DNA from: an uncultured Lachnospiraceae bacterium
GTDB taxonomy: Bacteria > Bacillota > Clostridia > Lachnospirales > Lachnospiraceae
Direction of reading: 5' to 3'
DNA length: 48,742 bases
Assembly (NCBI GenBank): GCA_910580015.1
Contig: CAJTVT010000021.1
Coordinates: 1-48,742 of the forward strand
Numbering within the stretch: the stretch's first letter is position 1; each line of letters opens with the position of its first letter. The notes beneath the pieces are model-generated. The model was not told the DNA's origin and did no database searches. It was given only the letters and a program-made list of their open reading frames with translations. The position numbers and the translations under genes were made by a program. This document shows positions 17,130-25,860 of the stretch, one piece after another.

Positions 17130-17202
17130 GCTGCATTCTCCTTTCGTCTCTTCTTTCTTTATTTACTCTTTTCAATGATGACACATCGTCACTTTTTTTG
17201 AT

Positions 17203-18333
17203 TTATCTATTTTCTCTCAGACTGTACACAAATGCCAATACCTCTGCTACTGCCTGATACAATTCTGGCGGAACCTCCTGCCCAACGTCCACATTGGCAT
17301 AGAGCATCCGCGCCAGAGGCTTATTTTCTACAATTTCAATATGATGCTCTTTTGCAGTTTCTCGGATCTTCTGCGCAAGAAAATCTTCTCCCTTGGCCAC
17401 AACGATAGGCGCAGAATTCTTTTGGGAATCATATTTGATCGCCACCGCATAATGGGTAGGATTGGTAATTACCACATCTGCACTGGGTAAACTCTGCATC
17501 ATACGTCTTTGAGAGGCTTCCCTCATCTTCGAACGCTGGCGCCCTTTAATTTCAGGATTTCCCTCAATATTCTTATATTCGTCCTTTACCTCCTGTTTAG
17601 TCATCTTCATGTCTTCCTTGAACTTATGCCTCTGATAAATCAAATCTGCAATTCCCACTATCAGATAAACAAAGCTAATTTTCAATCCTGTATCAATCAC
17701 AATCGTTCCTATCAACAATATCACCTGAAACAATGGAATATCATACAGTAAAAACAACTCATTTTGATGATCCTTTATAGAAGTATAGGCTACATAAATA
17801 ATCAGTATTATTTTAACAATAGATTTCAGCAATTCAAACAGGGAATCCTTGGAAAAGATACGTTTAAAACCATTAAGCGGATTAAGTTTGCTAATCTTAG
17901 GCTTCATTGGCTTTGTTGTTATTTTCCATTTTACCTGAAGAATATTGATCAGCACAGATAAAGAAAAACCAATCACAAAAAAAGGTGACAGAATTTGTAA
18001 AATCGTAAGCATCACATTATTGATAACCCTCTGTATCACAAATACAGACAAACCACCGATGCTTTCATTAATAATATCTGGAATCTTATTATATATCATT
18101 GGAAAACCATTAAGCAAATGTTCCCCAACAAAAGGTATAAACATCTTTAGCATTAGAAACAACGAAATCAATCCAACTGCATGATTCAATTCCTGACTTT
18201 TGGCCACCTGACCATTTTCTCTGGCATCTTGCAGTTTCTTGGCAGTGGCGGGCTCTGTCTTTTCCCCTCCCTCACCATCTTTCGCAAACCACTGAAGCTC
18301 ATATTCCAGCAAAAAGTAAGGTTCTTCTCTCAC
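17203..18333 (-). CDS. flhB: Flagellar export switch protein FlhB
   Basis: FlhB regulates hook-to-filament substrate switching. It has four membrane helices in the first half and a cytoplasmic domain. The self-cleavage motif NPTH appears in VVITNPTHYAVAIKYD. The N-terminal region includes KTEPATAKKLQDARENGQVAKSQEL, as in all FlhB. The start is uncertain. I favour the GTG at 18333, immediately after the fliR stop and with GAAGGA ahead. A TTG at 18351 would overlap fliR by 17 bases. Confidence 0.93.
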   Translation of the reverse strand: MREEPYFLLEYELQWFAKDGEGGEKTEPATAKKLQDARENGQVAKSQELNHAVGLISLFLMLKMFIPFVGEHLLNGFPMIYNKIPDIINESIGGLSVFVIQRVINNVMLTILQILSPFFVIGFSLSVLINILQVKWKITTKPMKPKISKLNPLNGFKRIFSKDSLFELLKSIVKIILIIYVAYTSIKDHQNELFLLYDIPLFQVILLIGTIVIDTGLKISFVYLIVGIADLIYQRHKFKEDMKMTKQEVKDEYKNIEGNPEIKGRQRSKMREASQRRMMQSLPSADVVITNPTHYAVAIKYDSQKNSAPIVVAKGEDFLAQKIRETAKEHHIEIVENKPLARMLYANVDVGQEVPPELYQAVAEVLAFVYSLRENR

Positions 18334-18334
18334 G

Positions 18335-19117
18335 TCAATACATTCCTTCAATCATAGAAACAATCATTCGTTTCATCTCTGTAAATATAAAACTAGAAAT
18401 ATCGGGAAGCAGTACAATCGTCAGAAACATAATTCCTAACCCAATCAAAACTTTTATCTGCATTCCCACTGCAAACATATTCATCTGCGGTGCAACCTTT
18501 GCCATAATTCCCAAAATACAACTCAAAATCATACTACATGCAAAAACAGGAAGTACAATCCGAAATCCAATCACCATCAGATCCGTCATATATGTTGTCA
18601 TAGAAGTCATTAGATGGGACCAGTCAAAAACGGCTCCATTAATTGGAATAATCTGAAAAGTGTCCAACAAAGCCCGTAAAATATAGTGATGCATATTTGT
18701 TACGATGAGAAGCATCATAATAAAATAATTATACATCACACCTGTAAGACCTGATTGGCTCTTCGTAGTCGGATCATACATACTTGCCATGGCGAGACCA
18801 ATCTCCATATCAATCACTTTTCCTGAAAACACAATAATGGAATTACAAATATTTGCTGCAAAACCAATGAGCAACCCTGTAATTCCTTCTTTCAGAACGA
18901 TGATGGCAAACTCAATCACTCCAGAATATACCAAAGCCTCCTTTGGTTGTATTACTTGGTATAAAATAATAGCCACACATGCCGAAAATCCCACTTTAAC
19001 TCGATTCGGGGTATTCGCCATCCCAAAAAATGGAGCAATATATACAAACGTTGCAACCCTTACCAATATCATCAAAAAATATTCAAATGTATATAACGAA
19101 AAGCCATAGTTTACCAT
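18335..19117 (-). CDS. fliR: Flagellar export gate protein FliR
   Basis: A 260-residue integral membrane protein with six or more hydrophobic helices. FliR motifs include RVATFVYIAPFFG, PNRVKVGFSACVAI, KEGITGLLIGFAANICNSII and VGMQIKVLIGLGIMFLTIVL. With FliP and FliQ it forms the helical export core FliP5Q4R1. It starts 11 bases after fliQ. Confidence 0.95.
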   Translation of the reverse strand: MVNYGFSLYTFEYFLMILVRVATFVYIAPFFGMANTPNRVKVGFSACVAIILYQVIQPKEALVYSGVIEFAIIVLKEGITGLLIGFAANICNSIIVFSGKVIDMEIGLAMASMYDPTTKSQSGLTGVMYNYFIMMLLIVTNMHHYILRALLDTFQIIPINGAVFDWSHLMTSMTTYMTDLMVIGFRIVLPVFACSMILSCILGIMAKVAPQMNMFAVGMQIKVLIGLGIMFLTIVLLPDISSFIFTEMKRMIVSMIEGMY

Positions 19118-19128
19118 ACTGTCTCAAC

Positions 19129-19401
19129 CTAACGCAGATACAGGCCAAAATTACTCCACAGTTCCACCATATAATTGGACAATTCCTCCATCATCCAACC
19201 TCCAATCAGCATCATACCTAAAAATACTACGATAATCTTTGGTACAAAGGTCAACGTTTGCTCCTGAATAGAAGTAACCGTTTGAAAAATACTGATAACA
19301 AGTCCTATAATAAGAGAAATTAACAACAAAGGAGCCGAAACTTTAATAATCAAAAACAGTGCATCCCTTGCGATATCCATTACCTGATCCTGTGTGATCA
19401 T
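19129..19401 (-). CDS. fliQ: Flagellar export gate protein FliQ
   Basis: A 90-residue protein with two membrane helices. It has the FliQ pattern APLLLISLIIGLVISIFQTVTSIQEQTLTFVPKI in the middle (about 24-57). Part of the FliPQR core. Standard length and context between fliP and fliR. Confidence 0.95.
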   Translation of the reverse strand: MITQDQVMDIARDALFLIIKVSAPLLLISLIIGLVISIFQTVTSIQEQTLTFVPKIIVVFLGMMLIGGWMMEELSNYMVELWSNFGLYLR

Positions 19402-19422
19402 ATGTATTCACCTCATTCTCCG

Positions 19423-20289
19423 TCAATAAAAAGTTTTTACAAGATTTCCTATCACCAAATCCCATCCGTCTGCAAGCACAAACAATAATATCTTAAACGG
19501 CATGGAAATCGTTGTAGGTGGCAACATCATCATACCCATTGACATTAACACCGACGCCACAACCATATCAATTACAATAAAAGGTATATAAATCAAAAAA
19601 CCAATAATAAACGCTGTTCGCAATTCACTTATAATAAAACTTGGTATAATCACACTCATAGGAATTGCTTCCAAAGTTTCTGGTTCCGTCAAATCCATAC
19701 CTGTCATATCAATCTCCGCAATATCACAGAAAAGTTGCAAATCCTTTCTCTGCATTTCCTTATACATAAATCTGCGGATAGGTTGCTCTGCAATCTCTAA
19801 TGCCTCCTCCTGATTTATCTCACCTGCATCCAATGGCTTGATTACGGTCTCATTCAGTTCAGAAAACACTGGATTCATAATAAATAATGTTAAAAATAAT
19901 GCCAGTCCTACTAATACCTGATTGGGTGGCACAGTTTGTGTTCCCACCGCAGTTCTCACAAAATGCAGTACCACAATAATTCTGGTAAAGGACGTAAGCA
20001 TAATCAGAATAGATGGTGCTAGAGAAATAACTGTCAGCACCAATAAAATTCTGATATTCGCAGACAAATCCCCATTCTCATTGCCCCACATCACGTGAAG
20101 ACCAGTGGTATCTGTCCTATCTGTACTGGAGGGACTCCTAGTACTCTGCTGCGTCCTGCCATTTGTCACTGGATCATCGATTCCTGTCGCATATGCGCTT
20201 TGTCCAAAACATAAAAACAAAGCCAACAACAATGTAAAGATACCAAAAGCAAAGGAAGTCCCGCAATATATCTTTTTTAGTTTTTTCAT
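19423..20289 (-). CDS. fliP: Flagellar export gate protein FliP
   Basis: A 288-residue protein with a cleavable-type N-terminal signal (about residues 1-35, ending near QSAYA). A short S/T-rich linker and four membrane helices follow. Family signatures include PSILIMLTSFTRIIVVLHFV, RTAVGTQTVPPNQVLVGLALFLT and FIIGFLIYIPFIVIDMVVAS. It forms the pentameric entrance of the export channel. The start follows fliO by 10 bases. Confidence 0.96.
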   Translation of the reverse strand: MKKLKKIYCGTSFAFGIFTLLLALFLCFGQSAYATGIDDPVTNGRTQQSTRSPSSTDRTDTTGLHVMWGNENGDLSANIRILLVLTVISLAPSILIMLTSFTRIIVVLHFVRTAVGTQTVPPNQVLVGLALFLTLFIMNPVFSELNETVIKPLDAGEINQEEALEIAEQPIRRFMYKEMQRKDLQLFCDIAEIDMTGMDLTEPETLEAIPMSVIIPSFIISELRTAFIIGFLIYIPFIVIDMVVASVLMSMGMMMLPPTTISMPFKILLFVLADGWDLVIGNLVKTFY

Positions 20290-20299
20290 ATAGCTCTGC

Positions 20300-20692
20300 C
20301 TACTTCCTTGGAATTTTCTTTTTCAGTTTATCTAAAATTTCCTGAAAATTTTCATTCATTCTGCTTTCCTGAAATTCTTCTTCTGAAGGCTTCCAGGTTA
20401 ATTCTTCTTCTGTCAGTTCTGCCAAAACATTAATTGTATCTTTGCAGACAGAAATAACAAGATATTTTGTTCCAACTCGCATAATCTGGATAAACTTTGT
20501 GTTATTTACCCGAAACGCTTCCACTACCTGTATATTTCTGCTTTTCATTACTCCCTGTTGATATTGGGCAATCCACCTGGTAGTAAAATATGTAATGGCC
20601 AATACAAACAGGAACACAAGCAGTACCCCTATCAGTTGAAAGAAATTTTCCCATTTTGAGAAAGCATTCATGATAATCATATAACTATCCAA
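20300..20692 (-). CDS. fliO: Flagellar export assembly protein FliO
   Basis: A 130-residue single-pass protein (helix about 20-40) with the FliO domain: QVVEAFRVNNTKFIQIMRVGTKYLVI. FliO helps assemble the FliP ring. The TTG at 20692 overlaps the cheY stop by 8 bases (TTGGATAG), like the fliG/fliH junction here. An internal ATG at 20680 is an alternative start. Confidence 0.85.
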   Translation of the reverse strand: MDSYMIIMNAFSKWENFFQLIGVLLVFLFVLAITYFTTRWIAQYQQGVMKSRNIQVVEAFRVNNTKFIQIMRVGTKYLVISVCKDTINVLAELTEEELTWKPSEEEFQESRMNENFQEILDKLKKKIPRK

Positions 20693-21047
20693 CTACTTTT
20701 TTCACAGCTTCTAATACACGCTCTGCCTGGAAAGGCTTTACAATAAAGTCTTTTGCTCCTGATTGGATTGCTTCAATAACCATCGCCTGCTGTCCCATTG
20801 CAGAACACATAATAATACTAGCAGAAGGGTCTACGGACTTTATCTGTTTCAAAGCCTGAATTCCATCCATCTCTGGCATAGTAATATCCATCAAAACCAA
20901 ATCTGGTTTAAGTTCATTATACTTCTCCACTGCTTTCAGACCATTCTCAGCTTCTCCAGCAACAGTGTAACCATTCTTTGTAAGAATGTCCTTAATCATC
21001 ATTCTCATAAATGCTGCGTCATCACAAATCAAAATATTCTTTGCCAT
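20685..21047 (-). CDS. cheY: Chemotaxis response regulator CheY
   Basis: A 120-residue single receiver domain. Phosphorylated CheY binds the switch proteins FliM/FliY and sets motor rotation. It has the acid pocket (CDDAAFMR), phospho-acceptor Asp54 in LVLMDITMPEMDG, the switch Ser in IIMCSAMGQ and Lys in DFIVKPF. The start is ATG 21047 with AAGGAG ahead; an in-frame codon seven residues earlier is less likely. Its place between fliY and fliO is as in B. subtilis. Confidence 0.96.
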   Translation of the reverse strand: MAKNILICDDAAFMRMMIKDILTKNGYTVAGEAENGLKAVEKYNELKPDLVLMDITMPEMDGIQALKQIKSVDPSASIIMCSAMGQQAMVIEAIQSGAKDFIVKPFQAERVLEAVKKVVG

Positions 21048-21075
21048 ATCTTCTCTCCTTGATATCACTTTTATT

Positions 21076-22239
21076 TTAGTTATTTATAATTTCAGTAATA
21101 CGCACGCCAAAGCTCTCCTCTAACACAACTACTTCGCCTTTCGCAACGTATTTACCGTTTACTAACACATCAATTGGCTCTCCTGCAATCTTATTTAACT
21201 CTATAATTGTACCAGGAGCAAATTCCAAAATGTCTTGAATTGATTTACTAGTTCTTCCAAGCTCCACTGAAACATCCAACGGAACATCCATAATCAAACC
21301 AATATTTTCCTGCTGTGTAATGGGATTAAAATCTCCAGCAAAAGTCTGGAACTGCGCTGGCTGTACATTTACTGGCTGCTGTGCATACATTTGTGACATA
21401 TCATTCATTGGCATTCCCATCATCGGTTGCCCCATCATTGGCATCCCCATCATTGGCTGAGCACCACCCATCGGCTGTGCCTGAGGCTGTCCTGCTGCTG
21501 GCTGCTGAGGTGCAGCGGCAGGTTGTGACGATTGTGCTGCTTCTCCGGAAGCCGCATCTGCTCCCATAGTCTCAGCTACTCCACTGCACATCTCCTTTGC
21601 AAAGGAAATTGGATACAACTGCATAATATTGCTTTTAACCAAATCTCCAATTTCCATTAAGAAGGAAATTTTTACAAACTGACCACCGAGAAACTCATCA
21701 ATCTCCGTTCCATCAATGGTATCTTTCAAATCTACTAAATCCGCTGATGGAGGACTAATATCAATCATCTTATTTAACATAGATGACAAGGAGGTTGCTG
21801 CACTACCCATCATCTGATTCATAGCCTCACAGATTGCACTTAAATGCAACTCTCCCAACTCAACCTCTGTATTTGTCCCATCACCGCCCATCATCAAATC
21901 TGTTATAATCTTTACATCCTGCTCCCGCAGTACCAAAAGATTACTTCCATCCAATCCAACAGTATAGGCAATTCGGATAAATACACATGGTCTCTCATAT
22001 TCCTCTACAATATCATCCCAAGTAGCAAAACTTACCACTGGTGTGGAAATTTCTACTTTTCTATTTACCAGTGAGAACAATGTTGTAGCTGCTGTTCCCA
22101 TACTGATATTGGAAATCTCACCTATGGCATCCATCTCATCTGATGTCAATGAATCTTCTTCTAACCCACCGACTGTTTCTGCTTCCCCATCACCGTTCAG
22201 CAGAGCGCTGATCTCTTCCTGTGACAGAACTCCATCCAT
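21076..22239 (-). CDS. fliY: Flagellar switch phosphatase FliY (FliN-type C-terminus)
   Basis: A 387-residue C-ring protein. The N-terminus MDGVLSQEEISALLNG is the EIDSLL-type CheY-P binding peptide shared with FliM. Next is a CheC-like domain with both phosphatase motifs (DAIGEISNISMG and SAICEAMNQMMGSA, Glu and Asn kept). The C-terminal SpoA/FliN domain (about 305-385) includes PLDVSVELGRTSKSIQDILE. Between them is an unusual A/Q/P/M/G-rich linker (about 225-285) with repeats such as QPMMGMPMMG. It follows fliM by 4 bases. Confidence 0.95.
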   Translation of the reverse strand: MDGVLSQEEISALLNGDGEAETVGGLEEDSLTSDEMDAIGEISNISMGTAATTLFSLVNRKVEISTPVVSFATWDDIVEEYERPCVFIRIAYTVGLDGSNLLVLREQDVKIITDLMMGGDGTNTEVELGELHLSAICEAMNQMMGSAATSLSSMLNKMIDISPPSADLVDLKDTIDGTEIDEFLGGQFVKISFLMEIGDLVKSNIMQLYPISFAKEMCSGVAETMGADAASGEAAQSSQPAAAPQQPAAGQPQAQPMGGAQPMMGMPMMGQPMMGMPMNDMSQMYAQQPVNVQPAQFQTFAGDFNPITQQENIGLIMDVPLDVSVELGRTSKSIQDILEFAPGTIIELNKIAGEPIDVLVNGKYVAKGEVVVLEESFGVRITEIINN

Positions 22240-22243
22240 AACT

Positions 22244-23224
22244 TCACTGCTCCTCTCTGATTATTGATGTAACTCTTACTGCATATCGATCTCCCGATGC
22301 TCCAGGCAAAGCAGTAAATTTTTTAATGTTTCCAACGTATATCTTCAGTTCTTGTTCCGCTTTGGTATCTAAACGGATAATATCTCCAACCTGGAGATTT
22401 ATAAAATCATTCACTGAAATGCTGCTGTTGCCCAAAACTGCTTTCACAGGCATGATAACTTTGGAAAGTAAGGATTCCATAAGCTCTGTATATTCCTGAT
22501 CTCCATGAGCCTGCATACTTGAAAACCAGTATTTTGTATTCAATCTGTCCATAACATCTTCCAATGTCATATAGGGCAGACATACATTCATAAGTCCCTC
22601 AACATCCCCTACTTTTATATTCATTGTAATAATCGCTATCATCTCACTAGGGGAAATAAACTGCGCAAACTGAGAATTGGTCTCAATTCGCTCCAGTCTG
22701 GGATGAATCTCAATAACATTTTTCCATGGTTCTGCCAAGAGATTAATACACGCATTCATAATACGCTCAATAATCAGAAGTTCTATCTCTGAAAACTCAC
22801 GGCTTTTCTCCAAAGGATCTCCCAATCCACCTAACATACGGTCCACCATGGCATATCCAAGATTCGTTGCCAATTCCATTATTATACTGCCTGGCAATGG
22901 CTCAAAATTAACCACTCCCAAAAGCACCGGATTTGAAAGGGCATTAGAAAATTCTGAATATGTAACTGCCTCTGAATTCATCACCTCCACCTGGATATTT
23001 TTCCGAAGATATGCAGGAAGATTCGTCGACAATAATCGCCCATAATGTTCAAATATGATTTCCATGGTTCTAAGATGCTCTTTAGAAAATTTTGCAGGTC
23101 TTGCAAAATCATAATTTTTTACCTGCTTTTCCCCGCTGTCTTTCATTTCTTCCGCATCAAATTCACCACTATTTAGTGCACTTAGCAGACTGTCTATCTC
23201 ATTTTGTGATAAGACCTCGCCCAT
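22244..23224 (-). CDS. fliM: Flagellar motor switch protein FliM
   Basis: A 326-residue protein. The N-terminal CheY-P binding motif is LSQNEIDSLLSAL (residues 5-17). A central CheC-like pseudo-phosphatase domain (FEHYGRLLSTNLPAYLRK, MVDRMLGGLG) follows, then a C-terminal SpoA domain (SISVNDFINLQVGDIIRLDT). It forms the middle of the C-ring and contacts FliG. Normal length. Confidence 0.96.
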   Translation of the reverse strand: MGEVLSQNEIDSLLSALNSGEFDAEEMKDSGEKQVKNYDFARPAKFSKEHLRTMEIIFEHYGRLLSTNLPAYLRKNIQVEVMNSEAVTYSEFSNALSNPVLLGVVNFEPLPGSIIMELATNLGYAMVDRMLGGLGDPLEKSREFSEIELLIIERIMNACINLLAEPWKNVIEIHPRLERIETNSQFAQFISPSEMIAIITMNIKVGDVEGLMNVCLPYMTLEDVMDRLNTKYWFSSMQAHGDQEYTELMESLLSKVIMPVKAVLGNSSISVNDFINLQVGDIIRLDTKAEQELKIYVGNIKKFTALPGASGDRYAVRVTSIIREEQ

Positions 23225-23256
23225 TTTCTTTCACCACCTGACATTTTCGTCATATT

Positions 23257-23781
23257 TTATTTGCTGCCCTCTTCATAAGTATAAGTAGGAAATGCCACAC
23301 TTACTATAAAATCCGAATCAAACAGCTTACGAAGACGTCTCAATATCTCCTCCTGAACATCTTCCTGGTTATTACGCATATCATCAATTGTATGGCTTGA
23401 TACAATCTTAATAATTTCACCCTTGATAAGATCTTCATTTGCTGTAATATATTCTACACCTTTCTTATATCCCTTGTTCTTTTTATCTAAAGCCAGAGAT
23501 ATAGAAATCACCGCATAACTCTTAGTATCTCCCTCGCTTTTCAAATTGATGGTAAGACTTTCACCTGAAGCAATCTGTACTGTCTCCAACTGTTCGATTG
23601 GAACGGTAATGGAATTTTCTTTTCCACCCTCTAATTCCAGATCAATTGCCGAACATACTTTGTTAATCAGTTCATTGGCTTTTTTTGTCTGTGGTACAAC
23701 GGAAATCATCAGAATTGCTGTCAAAATCAGATTTGCAACTACCAGTGCCAGAATTAAGACACTCATTAAATTCTTCTTCAT
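23257..23781 (-). CDS. fliL: Flagellar basal-body-associated protein FliL
   Basis: A 174-residue protein with a single N-terminal membrane helix (about 6-27) and an extracytoplasmic stomatin-like domain. FliL features include SYAVISISLALD and DLIKGEIIKIVSSHTIDDMR, with the C-terminal FDSDFIVSVAFPTYTYE. It supports stator function. Between motB and fliM as in B. subtilis (fliL-fliM-fliY). Confidence 0.9.
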   Translation of the reverse strand: MKKNLMSVLILALVVANLILTAILMISVVPQTKKANELINKVCSAIDLELEGGKENSITVPIEQLETVQIASGESLTINLKSEGDTKSYAVISISLALDKKNKGYKKGVEYITANEDLIKGEIIKIVSSHTIDDMRNNQEDVQEEILRRLRKLFDSDFIVSVAFPTYTYEEGSK

Positions 23782-23795
23782 GGTGTTCTTCCTTT

Positions 23796-24653
23796 CTAAT
23801 TAGAATTATACGAATTATATATTTTGATCTCTACCCGACGGTTCCTCGCACGTCCCTCTTGGGTAGAATTATCTGCCACCGGATTATACTCTCCACAGCC
23901 TGTCGCATTAATTTTTCCAGGCTCCAACGCTGTTTTTCCTAAAATATAATCCTTCACGGCAAAAGCTCGATAGGCAGATAACAAATCATTGTTTTCGTAT
24001 CGTTCATTACTTATCGGAACATTATCCGTATGTCCCTCGATATTGATCAGGCTGTTATTGTATTTTTCCAAAATCAAAGCCAACTTATCAACCAATGGAA
24101 GGGCATCCTCTCGGATCTGAGCCTGTGCTGAATCAAACAAGAGCGCTCCACTTAAGGTAATCCTTACAAATTGCGCATTTACATCTACCTCTGCCTGATC
24201 CCCAATCTGCTGTTTGATCAGTTCCTGTTCAATCTTCTGCGCCATCTCCTCAGATTCCTTCAAACCTGCTTCTTCCAATTCCTCCTTCAGCTCTTCTTCC
24301 CCATCTTTGTCTTTGGGCTCTGACCCATTGGTCTCAAATTCATCCAATGGCTCTTGTTCCTCTGTGTCCTCTGAAGAAGAATTGGTCTTCTCTCTATAGT
24401 ATTCATCCAGCAATTCCAACTGGCTAACTCCGGAAGCAATCATCATCCCTTCCCCTACGGTATTACCACCTGATGATAAAATACTGAAACTGTTCTGCAT
24501 GGACTGTACAAGCTGATCCCATTTATCTGCATCCACAGTGGACATTGCAAACAAAAGTACGAAAAAGCACAGTAAAAGATTCATCAAATCAGCAAAGGTA
24601 TTCAGCCACGAAGCTTCTCCTCCACTGGATTCTTCTACTTTTCTTTTTGCCAT
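23796..24653 (-). CDS. motB: Flagellar motor stator protein MotB
   Basis: A 285-residue stator subunit. The N-terminal membrane helix contains the proton/ion-coupling Asp22 in FADLMNLLLCFFVLLFAMS. A strongly acidic linker (about 95-150) follows, then the OmpA-like peptidoglycan-binding domain with INIEGHTDNVPI and the closing GEYNPVADNSTQEGRARNRR. Its ATG shares one base with the motA stop (TAATG). Complete. Confidence 0.95.
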   Translation of the reverse strand: MAKRKVEESSGGEASWLNTFADLMNLLLCFFVLLFAMSTVDADKWDQLVQSMQNSFSILSSGGNTVGEGMMIASGVSQLELLDEYYREKTNSSSEDTEEQEPLDEFETNGSEPKDKDGEEELKEELEEAGLKESEEMAQKIEQELIKQQIGDQAEVDVNAQFVRITLSGALLFDSAQAQIREDALPLVDKLALILEKYNNSLINIEGHTDNVPISNERYENNDLLSAYRAFAVKDYILGKTALEPGKINATGCGEYNPVADNSTQEGRARNRRVEIKIYNSYNSN

Positions 24654-25456
24654 TACTCTTCACCTCCGCCCTGCTCCAACATACTTTCACGCATTTTCGG
24701 TGACAGGAAAGATTTCAGTTTTTCTTCTATGACACGGGGATTTTCTCCTGCCTGTATGGACAAAAGACCTTCCACCGTTACTTCCTTAATCATAATCTCT
24801 GTATCATTATTAACCTTCAGCTTTGCCGCCGTAGGCGCACACAGCCAGTTCGCAATGACAGAACCATACAATGTAGTGATCAACGCTATCGCCATACTTG
24901 GTCCAACCGTTGAAGGATCGTCCATTAACTTCAACATGTTAATCAATCCGATCAAGGTACCAATCATACCCCAAGCAGGACCTAACGCTGCCCATTTGTC
25001 CCAGAACCCGATAGTAGTCTTATGTCTGGATTCCACACACATCAAATCCGCTTCCATAATTCCTCTTACAAGTTCTGGATCTGTACCGTCTACAACCAGC
25101 ATGATACCCTTTTTTAAAAATTCATCTTCAATTCCATTTGCTGCTTCCTCCAAAGCAAGAAGTCCTTCCTTTCTCGCTATATTGGATAAGTCAATAATGT
25201 GTTTGATTACCTCGCCTACATCCGCCTTGGGAGTTTTAAACACCAGTGTAAAGCTCTTTAACCCATTCAGGAAATCAGATATGGTATGGGAAGCCAAAAC
25301 ACCTGCCAGAGAACCTCCGATTGTAATAAACACAGAGTTCAAATCCAAAAAGTTCCCCAACGCTGACACTCCCTGGTCACCACTGACAATACCTAATATC
25401 ATCAATCCAAAACCAAGTATAATTCCAAGTAAAGACGCTAAATCCAATTTTTCCAC
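24653..25456 (-). CDS. motA: Flagellar motor stator protein MotA
   Basis: A 267-residue four-helix membrane protein of the stator. It has LGIILGFGLMILGIVSG, the cytoplasmic loop with RKEGLLALEEAA and conserved charged residues, and the signature AALGPAWGMIGTLIGLINML (about 157-176), with GPSMAIALITTLYGSVIANW. It interacts with FliG and forms A5B2 complexes with MotB. Typical length. Confidence 0.96.
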   Translation of the reverse strand: MEKLDLASLLGIILGFGLMILGIVSGDQGVSALGNFLDLNSVFITIGGSLAGVLASHTISDFLNGLKSFTLVFKTPKADVGEVIKHIIDLSNIARKEGLLALEEAANGIEDEFLKKGIMLVVDGTDPELVRGIMEADLMCVESRHKTTIGFWDKWAALGPAWGMIGTLIGLINMLKLMDDPSTVGPSMAIALITTLYGSVIANWLCAPTAAKLKVNNDTEIMIKEVTVEGLLSIQAGENPRVIEEKLKSFLSPKMRESMLEQGGGEE

Positions 25457-25493
25457 CTGCCCTTTTCATCCATGAAGTGTGTTCTATCCATAA

Positions 25494-25703
25494 TTATTCT
25501 TCTTTTAACCAAGGAAGACCACTTGCCATAAAATCTCTCTTATACAATACTACTAAATTTTTGACCTCTTGTCTACTTTCTTTTACAATTATTTTCTTCC
25601 CTGTTACAAAAGAAATGACAGTGTCCGGTGTTTCCTCCACTGTTTCAATTAATTCCGCATTAATTAATATCTTTGTATCATTTAATTTTGTGACCTCTAT
25701 CAT
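25494..25703 (-). CDS. flbD: FlbD family flagellar protein
   Basis: A 69-residue protein. The first 60 residues match the FlbD family: MIEVTKLNDTKILINAELIE, then ETPDTVISFVTGKKIIVKES. Found between flgE and motA in many Firmicutes and spirochaetes. The molecular function is not known. It is preceded by a 157-base spacer with a perfect 17-bp stem-loop. Confidence 0.9.
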   Translation of the reverse strand: MIEVTKLNDTKILINAELIETVEETPDTVISFVTGKKIIVKESRQEVKNLVVLYKRDFMASGLPWLKEE

Positions 25704-25770
25704 GAAGCCTCACCTCTTAATTTGATAGGATGTGCCATATTCTATGTCCACGATCCACAGACATTATATC

Positions 25771-25809
25771 ATATCTTGAGGAACTATGAAATATAGTTCC
25801 TCAAGATAT
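25771..25809. repeat. Perfect 17-bp stem-loop between flgE and flbD
   Basis: ATATCTTGAGGAACTAT at 25771-25787 is exactly inverted at 25793-25809 around a 5-base loop. Neither strand has a following T-run, so it is not a typical terminator. Directly after it in the direction of transcription is GATATAATG, a possible -10 element. The structure could be an operator at an internal promoter, an mRNA stabiliser that separates hook from motor expression, or a partial attenuator. Confidence 0.65.
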
Positions 25810-25860
25810 CTTAAATTTTATTGTAAAAATCTGTTAATGTTTTACTGTCCTAATTATCTA

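Noticed and set aside
24729..25475. 248-codon plus-strand ORF opposite motA
   Set aside because: Antisense shadow of the conserved motA gene; composition is not protein-like.
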